Source of the DNA: Knoxdaviesia capensis
Taxonomy: Eukaryota > Ascomycota > Sordariomycetes > Microascales > Gondwanamycetaceae
Assembly (NCBI GenBank): GCA_001510575.1
Contig: LNGK01000005.1
Coordinates: 2,666,574-2,730,573 of the forward strand
Length of the DNA stretch: 64,000 bases
Direction of reading: 5' to 3'
The notes beneath the pieces are model-generated. The model was not told the origin of the DNA. It saw only the letters and a program-made list of their open reading frames with translations, and made no database searches. Positions within the stretch are counted from its first letter, which is position 1, and each line of letters starts with the position of its first letter. A program made the translations under genes and the position numbers. Below are positions 13,434-25,695 of the stretch, one piece after another.

Positions 13434-14955
13434 GCCAGTCCAAGGTGATACCGTCAGGACTCCTTCTAGTCTAGCTTCTAGCATACTAGAAACGTTAGCA
13501 TCCTGAGTTTATCTCACTCTTCACTTTGCTTTCTAGTTTTTTCACGTCTTCCTTTCCCGTGCCCCCATTATCTTGTCCTGCTCCTTTTGTCTCTTTTTTC
13601 GGTTTTGTTTTTGGGGCTTTTGTATTCGGTGTCTATGCGTTGTAAACCGGGTTCGTACTGGCAGGGCAGAATTATGGGTAGCCTTCCCCCCTCATGTTGC
13701 TATCTTAGCTAGCTGTATCTAATTGTCCAACAGTGATGTCTTTCATTTTCTCGCCATTTGTATGTTCTCCTTGATGTGCGAAGCATCCGGGTAGCCGCTC
13801 AGCCACATCGACTGTGCACCATGCTTCTCAAGTTAGTCTTTTACTGGCTGTGAATATGTTCTGCATAGCGATCCACACATTGAGGTAGTCACTTTTGTGT
13901 CATTAGCATCCATCTACTACTATATGGCATCTTATGGCTCTGATATGGAAGGTCGACTAAGGTTTACAGAAATCCTCTTGGGTATTTCGCTTTCTTTAGG
14001 GTTAGGGTTATGATCATGGGTTTTGGGTCAGGGGTGAGGCGCGTGTCGCTATACCGAAACTAAGAGGTTGGGTGGGAAAAAATGGCGAGACAGAAAAAAC
14101 TTGGGGGTGGTTGGCAAACAGCCTCACTCATATAATAACCCGTCACCGTCTGGAATGAAGATGATTCAAATGGAGAAGCGTTTCCATTCTGTATCCATAC
14201 GCATTTTCATAGTTTGCAATAATCCTCACAACCTTTTGCGATATTTCCCACCTCCCTCTGTTCCATTCGTTAGGACTTAACCCGAAGCGTTGCCTAGACC
14301 ACTACACCCGTTGCCCGGTTGACGGCCACCCCCTGTTTTTTTTTTTCCTGCCCAACCCGCCCGCTGTTGGTGTACCATCACTGTATATAGTAAGTTCCAC
14401 TGATCTCAACCTGTGTTCAACTTCCATCTCATTTTTGAAAGAAACAAGAGATCGGTTCTACAAGATCATACTTGATTCTTTTCCTTCAATCAACGATTTT
14501 CTTTCTGTCTTGTTTGCCTACTTTGAAAAATTACCCGCTCTACTATTCATCCTCTTGTTGCTGCTGGTGAGAGACTCTGTGTTCCCCTTGGCGTTACTAA
14601 CATTCCTTGAGCTTCACCTCTCTTCTGGTACATATAGGCCGATATAAACGATTCCCGAGCTGGAATTTTCTCGCTTTTTGTCTCTCTCCAAGATCCCACT
14701 GTGAACATTCCAGGCGGTGGACTCTGCTCTGTCTCAGTGAACATCCATTCTGCGCTGGAATCTATCAGAAGGGTGGCCCGCAAGATCGAGATTGAAGAGC
14801 CCGAAGTTCCCCTCTGCGAACACACACGCCCGCGATCGTTCTAGTCGGTTCTTTTCATCTGCCAACGAAGCTCACGAACCCCGTCGAAGACACCGGACCC
14901 AGTTCCAGTTTCTCCCTCTCCTCCGAGATTCCCGGCCGGGATCCCGCTCGCAACA
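13434..14955. other. intergenic region between hepA and small membrane-protein gene
   Basis: Expected to contain the hepA 3' UTR and the leader of the next plus-strand gene. It holds a two-copy TTAGGG telomere-like word at 13996-14010, a T-run at about 14336-14347 and pyrimidine-rich sequence at 14400-14700. No open frame here looks coding. Confidence 0.55.
13996..14010 (+). repeat. interstitial telomere-like TTAGGG x2
   Basis: Two perfect TTAGGG units followed by TTA. This matches the telomere repeat used by most filamentous ascomycetes, but two copies can occur by chance or act as a promoter telobox. Confidence 0.5.
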
Positions 14956-15120
14956 ATGGTGAAGCCCAACGACACTATCGCCATCATCATCATCGTGATC
15001 TTCCTGCTCCTCGTGCTGGTGGGATTCGGCATCTGGCGCATCGTGCATGTCTTCCGCCACCATGCCACAATCACATCGTCCAGCCACTCGGACTCGTCGT
15101 CATCGTCAAGTCGCTCATAG
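14956..15120 (+). CDS. small single-pass membrane protein (54 aa)
   Basis: Intronless 54-residue ORF. A short polar N-terminus (MVKPNDT) precedes a strong hydrophobic segment at about residues 8-27 made of I/V/L/F/G. A basic stretch with W, R and H (IWRIVHVFRHH) follows, then a Ser-rich tail (about residues 42-54). The positive residues C-terminal to the helix suggest Nout-Cin topology. The frame uses G/C-ending codons throughout (ATC, CTG, CTC, GTG, GTC), unlike the surrounding non-coding DNA, which argues that it is translated. The context before the ATG (CAACA) is good for fungi. I do not recognise a family or function. It lies downstream of hepA in the same orientation, after a roughly 1.5 kb gap. 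It is short enough to be missed by annotation with a 60-residue cutoff. Confidence 0.6.
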   Translation: MVKPNDTIAIIIIVIFLLLVLVGFGIWRIVHVFRHHATITSSSHSDSSSSSSRS

Positions 15121-16513
15121 TAGCCGGGGCAGGTTTCAACAAGTTCCTTGTCTCCCGTTCTCCAGTTCTTTTTTTTTTAGTCCGCCGTCTGTGGGGGTTT
15201 GCCCCACGGTGTTCCGGATTGGAAAGACGGAGGAGAACTTGTCCCGGCAGCTACCTCTTTTGTGAGGAGACGACGATGACGGTGTATTCTGGTGGTTTCG
15301 AGCGATATGCGACGGCTCGCGATATATAGGGACGATCTGTTTCATTACCTTTGCTTTCTCACACTGTTTATGGGTTTTTGTTTTTGGCTGGGTTATATAT
15401 TTTGGGCATATCTGCTTTTTTTATGTTGTCTCTGTTTTTTTTGTACGCCATGTTGACTATTTATGGGCTATGATTTATTCCCTTTTTCTTCCTCTTTTGT
15501 ATCGACACTTTTCTGTTTGATTTTCTTCTTGTGGACATACGCCGGAATTCAGTTACGCGGAGGAACGACATAAGAACACTTCATGTCCCGGGAAGATGGC
15601 CTTCCAAATAATGCCAGGTGGAGGAGATTGGATTGCGTGTGTCTTGACGACGACAAACGACACATGTTCTGAGTGCCTGGAGGACCCTGTTTTGGACTCC
15701 GGGCTGTTGGAGGAAAATTAAATGGAATTCTGTGTTTTTGGACGCCACCCCGTTTGGTGGTGTCGGCTGCCTGCTCACTTTCGGGATCTTTCTTTTTGCA
15801 CATGTGTGACTTGTCTTGTGTATGACTTTGAAAGTGTAGTTAGGTTAGGAGTTCTAGGAAGACGGCAAATTTGTTAAGCAAACACCAGCCTTGTTTTAAG
15901 CAGCTTCAACATTGGGCTGCCTTTTTGAGATGAGGTGTTGAAGTTAAATTCAATCTCCTACCACTACCTCTTTTTATACAAACTGAGGTTCTGGATCTTG
16001 AGTGGGAGGCACCGGAGGAGCTATAGATAGATAAGCGCATAATCTGACAGATACCGCATTTAGCGGGACCCGGCGAAATCCCCGCGCAGCTCTCGAGGCC
16101 TCCAGGGAAGTCTTGCACGGCAAATCAGACCTGACTTTCGCGATATTCAAAGTCCATCCTGCCTATACCAACCTGAAAAATACAAAAGCCAAGTTCAGAG
16201 AGGGTTACAATTGGGGGACTTTTTTCTTTCTCAAGGCTGCTGAACCCTGCTTTCGAAGTGGGGGTTCCGGAGCTGTGATGTGTTGAGGCTCAGGTAATAA
16301 TACCCTACGAAGACTTTAAAGGAGGGGGAAGAGGGAGACACGGGAAGAGCTCTGATAAGTTCGAGGCCCACCCTCCAAGACAAGAAAAAAGACACAAGTC
16401 TCATGCATGAAGCTTAAGGTCCCAAACTCATACACATGGACACTACGAGGATGCAGATTCTTCACCGACGGGCCTATATCGCTTCGTCAATGGTTTCTGT
16501 TGCCTAGCTTGAT

Positions 16514-16545
16514 TCCGTACATGAAGGAGTCCGTACATGAAGGAG
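16514..16545. repeat. 16-bp perfect tandem duplication
   Basis: The unit TCCGTACATGAAGGAG occurs twice head to tail (16514-16529 and 16530-16545). It lies in non-coding DNA. Confidence 0.9.
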
Positions 16546-17993
16546 GGTCACAGTGAAGACAACAGTGGGAGATATCATTGTCCCTATCTAGGGTTTTCGG
16601 TAAAGAGAGACACCGTCTTACTGATAGACGTTATTATGCCTTCTTGGAACAGGGCTTCCAGGGAGCTTCCAGAGCCCACTATTGTTTGGATGGAGGGAGC
16701 TGGCGGGAACAAGTTCTCATGACACTCGATCCCACCACCCATCGGGAACCTGCTCAAAAGTCCATCATTATCGGACTGAGTCTAGACTTTGACTGCCATT
16801 ACAGTGGCTTGAGTGCGTGCGAATCATGTAGATTTTTCGTGTACATCGGATGTACGGGCATGCCAGGGACGGCAACCATGGAACCACTATCTATATGTGG
16901 TGTGCCGGATTGGTTCGGTATGTGCCTTCACGTCATAGAGGGCAAACTACGAATAACAGCAAATGCTAACATGCCCCTTGGAAGTACTCATCTTTACTAC
17001 GACTACTCCTCGAGACTGGGTCCGACTCGAACAGCAGGCAAAAGAAACGCACAAGAGCACTTATTTCCGATGGCGGGCCGTCCATCTATCCGGTGGTTAG
17101 AGACACCTGGGCAAACATAGTGATGGAACACAGCGGCACAAACACCCCCATTCTTCCTGTCTGGCCGACTTGTTATCACACGGGAGAAGAAGATTGTAAT
17201 ACATCGGATTCAGGGGATTTAGGGCGAGCATCTTTCTGTCCAAGGAAGGAAAAACAAAAAGCAACAAGGAACACAGGATGAGACAGAGCCCCAGCTTGAA
17301 CCTTCACACAAGATCTTCGGAGGGTCTTCGGCGGGGCGCTCTTTGTGTGGTCGATTCAAAAGCTGGCCAGCTTTCTCTAACTTAACATGCCTTCTCTATC
17401 TAACTAGTACCTACCACTTGGCCAATGAAGCCGAGAAAAAGATGAAGCGAGAACCGCGGTTTTTCAGAAAGAAAAAACCAAGCCGCCCGCATCATAGCCC
17501 AGGGGCAAGTGAAACAGGGCGAATATCACATTGCTCGTCGTAGTTCTTTATGCGGCTTGTGCTTCCAGGGTCCCGGCGCTCAAACCTTTCGGGGATACAA
17601 CCGGAGGGATGTGGAAGTACGACGTGTAACAGCGAGAAACGCCCACGTGTGCCGGTGGGAGAGAGCGGGAAGAGGGCAAACAAAGGCACATATAGTGTTG
17701 CATACATGTGGTATCAACGTCCATCCGTATATATTCGGTTGAGTGATATCAGACTGGGTGGCCTGTGTTTCTGCTACGCGGCCCTGACGGGTTCTGGGAT
17801 ATGCAACGGCTCTTCTTACACAGGACAAGACAAGCATTCTCTGCTGCCCTGTTAACCTCCGACCACCTCGCTCTCTCTCCCAGCTAGCGAAAGGGTTGCA
17901 GGGCTTCATCCGCCATGGCAAGCAGCCTCTGTTTGGGTGGGTGGGATCTTCCGTCAGTTCGTCAGATCAAAGCGCTGCTCCCCCCAAACAGCC

Positions 17994-18199
17994 ATGCCTA
18001 GAAAGGGTTTGAAGGAGAGTAGCCCAGAGGTAAATTATAGATCTTCATCCACCCATCATTCATTGCTTAATCCTGCATTCTTCAGCTACTGAGCATTGTC
18101 TGGACCAGCCTCTTATTCCTTGTGCACTTCTCTTTGCGATTGCAACCTCAAAGCGCAATTGCCGTCTCAGTCATGTACTCCACCGTACCAGACCGTTAG
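17994..18199 (+). CDS. possible two-exon small protein (49 aa), speculative
   Basis: Exon 1 (17994-18029) would encode MPRKGLKESSPE. A 56-nt intron (18030-18085) begins GTAAAT, contains a CTTAAT branch-like word and ends TTCAG. Exon 2 continues in frame with a hydrophobic stretch (LLSIVWTSLLFLVHFSL) and stops at TAG 18197-18199. The well-formed intron joining a charged N-terminus to a membrane-like segment is why I list it. Codon use is not strongly biased, no family is recognised, and the match could be accidental. If real, it would be a tail- or signal-anchored small membrane protein. Confidence 0.25.
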
Positions 18200-21121
18200 A
18201 AAGGCAAGTACTAGTACAAAATTTAGCAGCAGACTTGCCGCAGAAAGTGTGTAGATAGTTCACTTCTGTTAACATACATGATCTAGCGGCTACCACCAGA
18301 ATACCTTAGATAGAGCCTTCATAGAATTGCAGCCTCGCGAGAAACGGAAAAAGTGCACAGGAATCATCTCTCACCCGGACATGTAATCTGGACATCCACC
18401 AACTGCGTAATCGGCCGTGGCTGGCACACCACATCAGGCACATCAGGCGTCATAAGTCGCCAACAGGAAAGCTTTGGTTCCCACAGCTCCGGTCGGTACC
18501 TGAACGCACTGCTGCATTGCATGAAGAAGACAAGACGGCAGGCATGTATTTTTCTCTGGTGGTGACGGATACAGTATAAGCCACGAACCCACGCTTATGT
18601 ATATCCTTTCTAGTTCTTGCATCTTCTCCCAGCTGTTGGTTTGGCTCTAGACACACATGTGGCTTTCTGCATCTTCCCCCATTCTTCACAGGTGTCCCGA
18701 GGAAGGTCACTTAAATAGCCGGGATAACAACAATTCCTCACGCCATGCAGCTCTCCTATCGCAGGCCCCACCAAACCGTGCATGATACATGATGCATGCG
18801 CATATGCAGCATGTTTTTAAGGTCCCTCAAAATAAGAGACGAAAAGGTTTGAATGTGTCCTAGTGACCTGACCAAGAAATGAGACCAAAAATGAAAATCA
18901 GGAACAATAGCGCCGGCCGTCCAAGTCCGGCATCAATCTAGATGCTGCTAAGAAAGTGGCTATGAACGTATCTCGATGTACCTCGCCGCCGTGATTCATA
19001 TGTCAGTGTACCCCGCCCGGCTTTTCGGCTACAAGACTGCTCCTCCTCCTCCTCATCGTCGGAGTCAAGGTTTTTTTCTTCTTTTTTTTTTTTCTTTTTT
19101 TTCTTCAACGTTCTTCCACTACAAATCAACGCTTCTTCTTCTTTTCTCCGTTCTTTTCCCTGTACTGTACGAGTTCTTGTACTCTTTTATACCTAACCCT
19201 TCGTTCTTCTGTTCTTTCCATTTACAACCCTTCATCATTCCTTCCTTCTTTCTCTCTCTGTTCCCCTCTTCTCCGGGTTGCGAGTACGAAGCTCCTTCCT
19301 GATCTCGGCCAGCCGCATACGTGTTCGCACAGAGTGTAAGTAATCAATAAATTGCGTGTGATCTTATCTCATCCATCTTCGACTTTATGAATCATTCTCT
19401 CTTCATCTTTTCTCTTGATCTTTCTGAATCTCTTTGTTCTGCTATTTAATCATCAATATCTCATCCATTTTGTCTCCCATTTGCTGCTACGCATTCCGTA
19501 TACGTAATTCCATCGCTTTTCGTCGTCTTGTCCATCCATATACGCCACCGTGGATTTGAACAGCCACATCCAGTTCACCATTTGTAACATCACAATTCGC
19601 TCACTTCTTTTTTATACGTCGTGTGGTGTCCCCCCAGGTGCAAATTCCTCTACACACCCCTCCACACACACCCAAAACACCGCTGAGTGGGACATTCTCC
19701 CATCTGCCTCTTTGATTCTTTTTATTACTCCTGTTTAGTGGCTGGCCCGTGGCATTGCGAGACAGAAACGTTGACTGATACCCTGGCCGCAAGATTATTC
19801 TCCTCCCCCACCCCGTTTTGCCTCTCTGACTGTCTAACGTCGATCATGAGCGTTGAGCTCAGCAAAGATCAGTGACTCTGGGCTGCATACGAGTACTGTA
19901 CATGTATACTTACCTGTTCAGGTACCACTTCCCTGTACTTGCAGTTCATATCACAACCCGTTAACCCCTCACAACCAGTATTAGATACCTTGACAAGAAA
20001 CTACCCGAGACCCATATATCATCAACCTTTGGCTGACAACCCTGGATGCTTTTTTCCCTCTTCTTCTCTCTCTTAGACTGCCTATTGAACAAGATTCCCG
20101 AGATCCTAGTATATCAACCTGTGACCCCCGCCGGCCATCCTGTTTCCTCCCTTTCTTGCCTCGCTCTCGCGCCCCATTCTGCTTTCCCTCGTCAATATTA
20201 CGAGCGCAGCTTCTTTTCGCTGTTCCAACCAACCAGACGCCTGAAACTCGACAAAATCCTCTAACGAAAGGAGAAGAAAATATTCACGGTCGCTGGGATC
20301 GTTCAGTCACACGCTGTAACTGTAAGTTTAATACCAGCGTTAGATCCCGGATTGTGGGAAATTTTTTCTTTCTTTCTCTTATGTCACCTTAGCGCGTCCA
20401 ACCCCTCCGAACAATAAAGTCTGACCGTTTCCCACCAGCTCTTCTGCGTCTTTCGGCACTGTCCTATAGCTATTATCGCATCGACTCAGCTAACTATTCG
20501 GCCCTCCCACCCACGCAAATTCGTCATCAAAACCCGGCATCGTCGTCCCTCTCTTCTGTTTTGATATTGCTGGTCTTGTGTTCTTTTTCTTCTTCACCTT
20601 TCTGACTCATTTTTCGCTCGGTTGCTTTTCCTCTCCTATTTATCACTCCGCCGACAGTTGAGTTGCGCATACCTTAAGTTCGCTCTTGTGTGCTTCTGTT
20701 TAAATCTTCTTCCTTTCTTCTTTCTTCCCCGACAAACCCATTCCTCTTTCCTCCTTCTCTCCCCCTCCCAACCCACCAGAATTAAATCCGTGACTGATCC
20801 TCACCACCACCACAACCGTCATCAACGGTCGATTGTGTCCCGCCAGCTTAACGCAATCTTTCTCTCTCCTGGCGCAGAACTGCGCATCACCTTCTCTCCA
20901 TCTTACGTGCGGGTTTGCGGCAGTTCAAGCTGCATCCTAACCGGCTCAACAGCTTCCTGGCTTCTCGCCTCTATCTTCCTGGACAGGGGAAATTAATCTT
21001 GACGAACACCAATCTGTACACTGGCATCCCGTCGTTCGTTCGTATCTCGCGACAACAACCTTTTTCTTCGTCTACCCGTTTCACCCCTCCACCACCTCGG
21101 TTGACCGGCGGACTAGTCACA

Positions 21122-22604
21122 ATGGACTCCTCCGCTGCTCCTTCCCCCTCTTCTTCTTCGTCGTCCTCGACGCCTCCGGTAGCCCCCGTCCGGCCCTCGC
21201 TGCAACCCTTTGAAATGACTCCCGAGAACTACCAGTTTCCTTCGCAAAGACTACGGGACAGACTCTCCGAGCCCAACAAGATCCCCCTGGTTCTTGTTGC
21301 TTGCGGTTCTTGTATGTTTTCTTCCCACTTCATGTTTTCAAGCCATCGCTGCTTGTTGTGCTCCCACACATCACCCCACGAACCGCAATACGCCGATATG
21401 CCATCAAACCAGCCATGAAACCATTTGGCAACCTGTGCCGGGGCATTCTGGGACTTGCTACGAATGAGAGCTTTCTTCTAACGAATCTAATCTCTCTCTA
21501 TAGTTTCGCCTATCACTTATCTCCATTTGAGAATGTTCCCCATGGCTGCGGATTACGCCAGACATGGAAACACAGTCTTTGAGGTTATTGGAGGGTAAGC
21601 TTTTTCTCCTCCTTCTCTCTTGATTTGGAGTCCCGCTAGGGTTTTCGCCTTCTCGTAACCCTCACTTTGCCACCACTTACTGACCGGATATGACAGCTTC
21701 CTCTCTCCGGTGTCTGACGCTTACAAGAAAGCCGGTCTTGCTCCGTGCCGCCACCGCATAGTGAGTTTTTTCCATGTCCATTTTCACCGTGGTAGATTTC
21801 GGAAGTGGCTTTGCTTGTTTAAGTATGTTTTGCTGACCCGTTCATTTTTTTTTTCCCACTCAGAGAATGTGTGAGCTCGCTGTTCAAGATCCGTCTTGTG
21901 GCATTTCGGTCGATCCGTGGGAGGCTATTCAGGTATGGCGAACACCCTTTTTTTTTCTCTATTTGTTGGCTGTTAGGCTGCGTTTCGACAGGCAAGATTT
22001 TGTCTAGTGCGAGCGAGTTGCACCAAGCGTTCAATCTTCCCCGTTTTTGCGCCGACTTCGGGGGCAATCTGCTAACACGGAGTTAAAACCATGCAGCCTG
22101 ATTACGTGCCAACTGCCCGGGTCCTAGACCACTTTGAAGAGGAGATCACCCGTGTGTTCCCCAAGGGCATTCTATCCGCCGATGGCACCACATACCTAAA
22201 GCCTCGTATTGCGCTTCTCGCCGGAGCCGATCTCGTTCAGACCATGTCGACCCCCGGCGTGTGGAGCCCTGAGGATCTCGACCACATCCTCGGCAAGTAC
22301 GGAGCTTTGATTATTGAGCGCTCCGGTACCGAAATCGACCAGGCTCTATCCAGCCTACAACAGTGGAGAGACAACATCCACGTCATTCAACAGGTTTTCC
22401 AGAACAACATGAGCAGCACACAGATCCGCTTACACATTAAGAGAGACATGAGCGTCCGCTATCGTGAGTTGCCCACCCCCTCCTCAAGGATACATGGTGA
22501 GACTCCATATGACTAACAATACTCATCTTTATTTAGTCATTCCTGACGATGTTATCGATTACATCTACCAACACGGCCTGTACCAGGACAATTCTGGTCA
22601 CTAG
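21122..22604 (+). CDS. NMA1: nicotinamide mononucleotide adenylyltransferase
   Basis: Joins NMN (or nicotinic acid mononucleotide) with ATP to give NAD (or deamido-NAD), the shared last adenylation step of NAD synthesis and salvage. The model has six exons: 21122-21311, 21504-21594, 21697-21760, 21864-21932, 22097-22463 and 22537-22604. All are GT-AG with matching phases, giving 282 residues. A Ser/Pro-rich N-terminus (1-30) precedes the Rossmann-type nucleotidyltransferase domain. The first intron splits the signature GSFSPITYLHLRM (residues 62-74), containing the G-x-F-x-P-x-T-x2-H nucleotide-binding pattern with His71. LLAGADLVQTM (178-188) and the C-terminal SSTQIR motif (244-249) complete the family hallmarks. 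It is shorter than yeast Nma1 because the N-terminal extension is short. No operon-type context. Identification is firm; nuclear or cytosolic location is inferred from the family. Confidence 0.95.
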
Positions 22605-23272
22605 ATACCCTGGTTGACCACCGGACTGCCACATTTCGAAACCCGCCGGACTTTTGGCGTTTCTTCCCTCTTTGGCTCATTTGAATCAAAGAGACTTTTA
22701 TTTCTTTTTAACCCCTCCTTTCGACCTGACTTGTGTTAGTTCACTACACTTCTCCGTTGGTCTTACAGATTCCAACTAAACCGTTGAAGAGCACTACCTT
22801 CGTACTACAGAGAGATATGTTATGATATCAACACGACGAAGTGGAGGGAATACAAATTCAAACAAAAACATGGTGTTTCTGGAGCGTACCTACATGTGCC
22901 TCAATCCATCTCTTCTTGGATGTAATTCGGAGTTGGTTTTCCTTGGGTGTTTTTCTTTTGGTGTTTTCGGCTGAGCTCTTCCCTTTTCGCAGCCATTGGC
23001 TGTTTTCTATTTTTCCTTTCTTTTTTTAATTGGCTTGTGCTTCCGTCTTCTTTCTTCTTTCCGGCCTCTAAATGGCCTATCTTCATGCCAATAATTACGA
23101 GATCAAGTCATGTTTTGTTTTTAAACCGTTGTGCTTCTTATTCTAAGTATCGGAGAATCAAATGAACGATGTCACGACATACGCTTGCTAATCGTTTCAA
23201 CGTTACCAATAGGCTATGTTAACTCCATTAACTTTTCAGTCTAGAAGAGCGAACTTATATGTATGAAGGTGA
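22605..23272. other. convergent intergenic region (3' UTRs)
   Basis: Lies between the plus-strand NMN adenylyltransferase and the minus-strand flavoprotein, so it should hold both 3' UTRs. T-rich tracts occur at about 22940-23060. No ORF here looks coding. Confidence 0.6.
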
Positions 23273-25517
23273 CTAGTATCCGAAATCCTCCGAGGCGAAA
23301 TCCTCTCCATCAACCCACGACATCAGCATTGTTGCCATTTTTGGGGTTGTGCACACATAGAACTTCCTGGCCCCCTTGGTACCTGTACTCAGCACCGCTT
23401 CAGAAGTGATGCGTCTAGTGATAATTTGAGCGCCAAGCTCCAAGACCTTTCCAACCAAGGCATTCTCCGTCTTATCGTCGTCGTGACGGTCTCCGGTAAT
23501 GAAGAGCCGAGTGATGGGCGCCAGCCCAAACACCCCGGCAAAGATATCAACAGCCAGGGGCAGATCCTGCCAGCGCATAGCCCACAGAAGCTGGATCGTG
23601 CCGCCAGCTGCGAGCACGTGGGGGGCCTGGGCCAGAACGGGGGTGATGCCGACACCAGCGGCAACGAACACCGGCAAGATAGCATCCGGCTTTCCGTTCT
23701 TTGGCACCGGAATATGGAACGCCGGCAGGCCGCCGAACCCGAGCACCGGGAGCCGGAGGGCGGTCCCGGCGGCGATGGCGTCCTCGGAGAGGCCGAACAG
23801 GTGGGTTGTGCACGGGCCGTGAAGACGGATGGTCAGCTGGAACTCGGGATCTGTGCCTTTGGGGATGGCAACGGGCGGCTGGTTGGACACGGTGAACGTG
23901 CGCACGTAGTCATCGTTCAGGCTCTGCGGGTCACTTGCGCGCATATGTGACCACCCGACATCAAGCTCATCGGCGAAATCGAGCGTGACGTGCTGTCCGG
24001 CCGTCCACGGCGCCGTTCTCTCCCCCTCTTCCTCGCCCTCGCTCCGTCCTCCTCCGGCGGGAGGCGTAAGCCGGAAGGTGAACCGCGCGACGTTGTCGGT
24101 GATGAGCTCCCTGCGCACCAAAGTGGCGGAGCCAGCGGCGCCGGAGCCGGATGCACCGGGCGCGCCGTCGGGGATCTCGGTGGCGAGGCGGCGCACGGCG
24201 GGGGTGTACGGGGACAGGTCGACGGGGGCGCCGCGGATGGGCAGGCCGTTCTTGACGTAGCGGACGGCGGCGATCTTGATGTGGATTGCGAGTTTGGAGC
24301 GGGCCATCACGGCGCCGGCGTCCGGGCCGATGAGGATGGTTGCGGTGCCTGTGGCCTGTTGTTTTGTGCGGCTTTCTGTTAATATCTGGATTCATGGATA
24401 CAGTGGGGGTCTGGAAAGATCGGGTGAGGCGGGACGGAACTTACGTAGAGGATGTCGGAGTTGACGTAGTCTGGCACGGCGATGCCGATGGCTTTGTTGA
24501 CCTGCAGGTTTCCCAGGGTCTGGTATAGTCTGTTACCCGAGTCTGTAAGATCAGAGAAGCACATGTTAGCATCACGCCAATATTTCATTTCCAAGCACAC
24601 AGGAAAGAGACTCCAAGACGGAAACCCTCACATTCCGGGTACACAAACTCCAGCCCACCAGCGTCGTTCCGCGCAACACGCATCATGCCTGGTGGTCCAC
24701 CGCGGTGGTTCGTATCCATCTTCTCGCCCGCAATAGTCGACAGGAAGATCATGTCCGCGCGCTCGATATGGTCCAGCGCCTCCTGGGGCAACGGCGCCGG
24801 CCCGTCCTCGTCAATATCGTCTTCGTCTCCGTCATCGTCTGGAGCCTGCCACGCCGCCACCAACACCGGGTCGATATCAGGATTCGGCCCGATCTGCTTG
24901 CGGTTGATGTACTTGGGACAGTTGCCCAGCGCCTCGAGGATGCCCACCGCCAGTTGCACATCGCGGCGGTCATCCGCGTCGACCGCGCCGGCAACCAGCC
25001 GGCCGGCCAGCTTGACACGGTCGCGCGTGTCGAGGTCGAGCGAGAGCCCGCCAAAGGGAACCATCGGGACGCCCTCCGCGAACGCCGCGATGGACGGGGC
25101 CGGCGCCATGCGCTGCCCAGAGAGCCGCTCCGGCCCGTCGGCGGGGTCCGCGACACCGGCGTCGGCGCCCGCCACCCCGCGCCACAGGCACGCAAACACC
25201 GGGTCGTTGTCGACGTCAACCGTGGTCCGCAGGCCCAGCACGCCCGGCGCAATCGGCTGCGCGAACCCTGCTTCGCCGCCCCACACCGTCGTCCACGGCC
25301 GCCGTCGGCCGTCCACGGCCCCCAGCACCACGATCGACGACACCGATACGCGGTGACCATGCGCCGCCGATAACCCGTGGACGGTCGGGTTGCGCCCGGT
25401 CGGGACCTGTAACTTGCGCTGCATGGCCAGCTCGCCCGGGTGCCACGCCGCCTGTGCTGCCGCTTGAGCAGCGGCCGCCGCCGCCGCTGCCGGAGACAAT
25501 GTCGCTGCACTCGCCAT
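23273..25517 (-). CDS. fused PNPOx-like / ferredoxin-reductase-like flavoprotein oxidoreductase
   Basis: Predicted 688-residue protein in three exons on the minus strand: 25517-24632, 24542-24445 and 24355-23273. After an Ala-rich start, the middle (about residues 230-345) resembles FMN-binding split-barrel proteins of the pyridoxamine-phosphate-oxidase class. It shows GNCPKYIN, then ADMIFLST, NHRGGPPGMMRV and, across the first splice, VYPEYSGNRLYQTLGNL. The C-terminal half is an FAD/NAD(P)H reductase module. It has the flavin motif RTFTVSN near residue 480, the dinucleotide motif GVGITP near 562-567, and a terminal aromatic residue (FGY). I see no plant-type 2Fe-2S cysteine motif. Likely an NAD(P)H-dependent flavin oxidoreductase; the substrate is unknown. 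Fused proteins of this type occur in bacteria and fungi. Very GC-rich codon use produces long shadow frames on the opposite strand. The start is the first ATG after an in-frame Asn-repeat leader. Confidence 0.85.
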
Positions 25518-25530
25518 CGTATCTGTTGTG

Positions 25531-25556
25531 GTTGTTGTTGTTGTTGTTGTTGTTGT
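25531..25556. repeat. GTT/AAC trinucleotide microsatellite
   Basis: About 8.7 uninterrupted GTT units, 14 bases upstream of the flavoprotein start codon on the opposite strand. It would be a CAA/AAC repeat in that gene's 5' UTR. Confidence 0.9.
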
Positions 25557-25678
25557 GTCGGCTGCTACTGCTGCTGTTTCTCGTGCTGGAGCTTTTCTGG
25601 AATCTTTGGTCCTTGGGGATCTTCCGCTTGGGTGCTCTCCTCCGTTTAGTGACCTTGTTGACCCTTACCGACGGCATG

Positions 25679-25695
25679 TATATATATATATATAT
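25679..25695. repeat. TA dinucleotide repeat
   Basis: About eight TA units, roughly 160 bases upstream of the flavoprotein start. The position would also suit a TATA-like promoter element for that minus-strand gene. Confidence 0.7.

Larger units (their letters stand above)
15121..21121. other. 6-kb intergenic block before the NMN adenylyltransferase
   Basis: Apart from the small spliced ORF at 17994-18199, I find no supportable gene. An open frame of 180 codons at 16578-17120 has no motifs and is within chance length. A perfect 16-bp tandem duplication lies at 16514-16545. From about 19050 onward the plus strand becomes rich in T and C (runs of TTTCTT, TCTTCC, CCCTCC), as expected for a long promoter and leader of the plus-strand gene beginning at 21122. 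Short upstream ORFs in that leader may be translated but look non-conserved in composition. Confidence 0.5.

Noticed and set aside
16578..17120. 180-codon plus-strand open frame
   Set aside because: No family signature, no splice partner and no coding-type codon bias.
24685..25373. Two long plus-strand frames of about 220 codons
   Set aside because: Antisense shadows of the first exon of the GC-rich flavoprotein gene.
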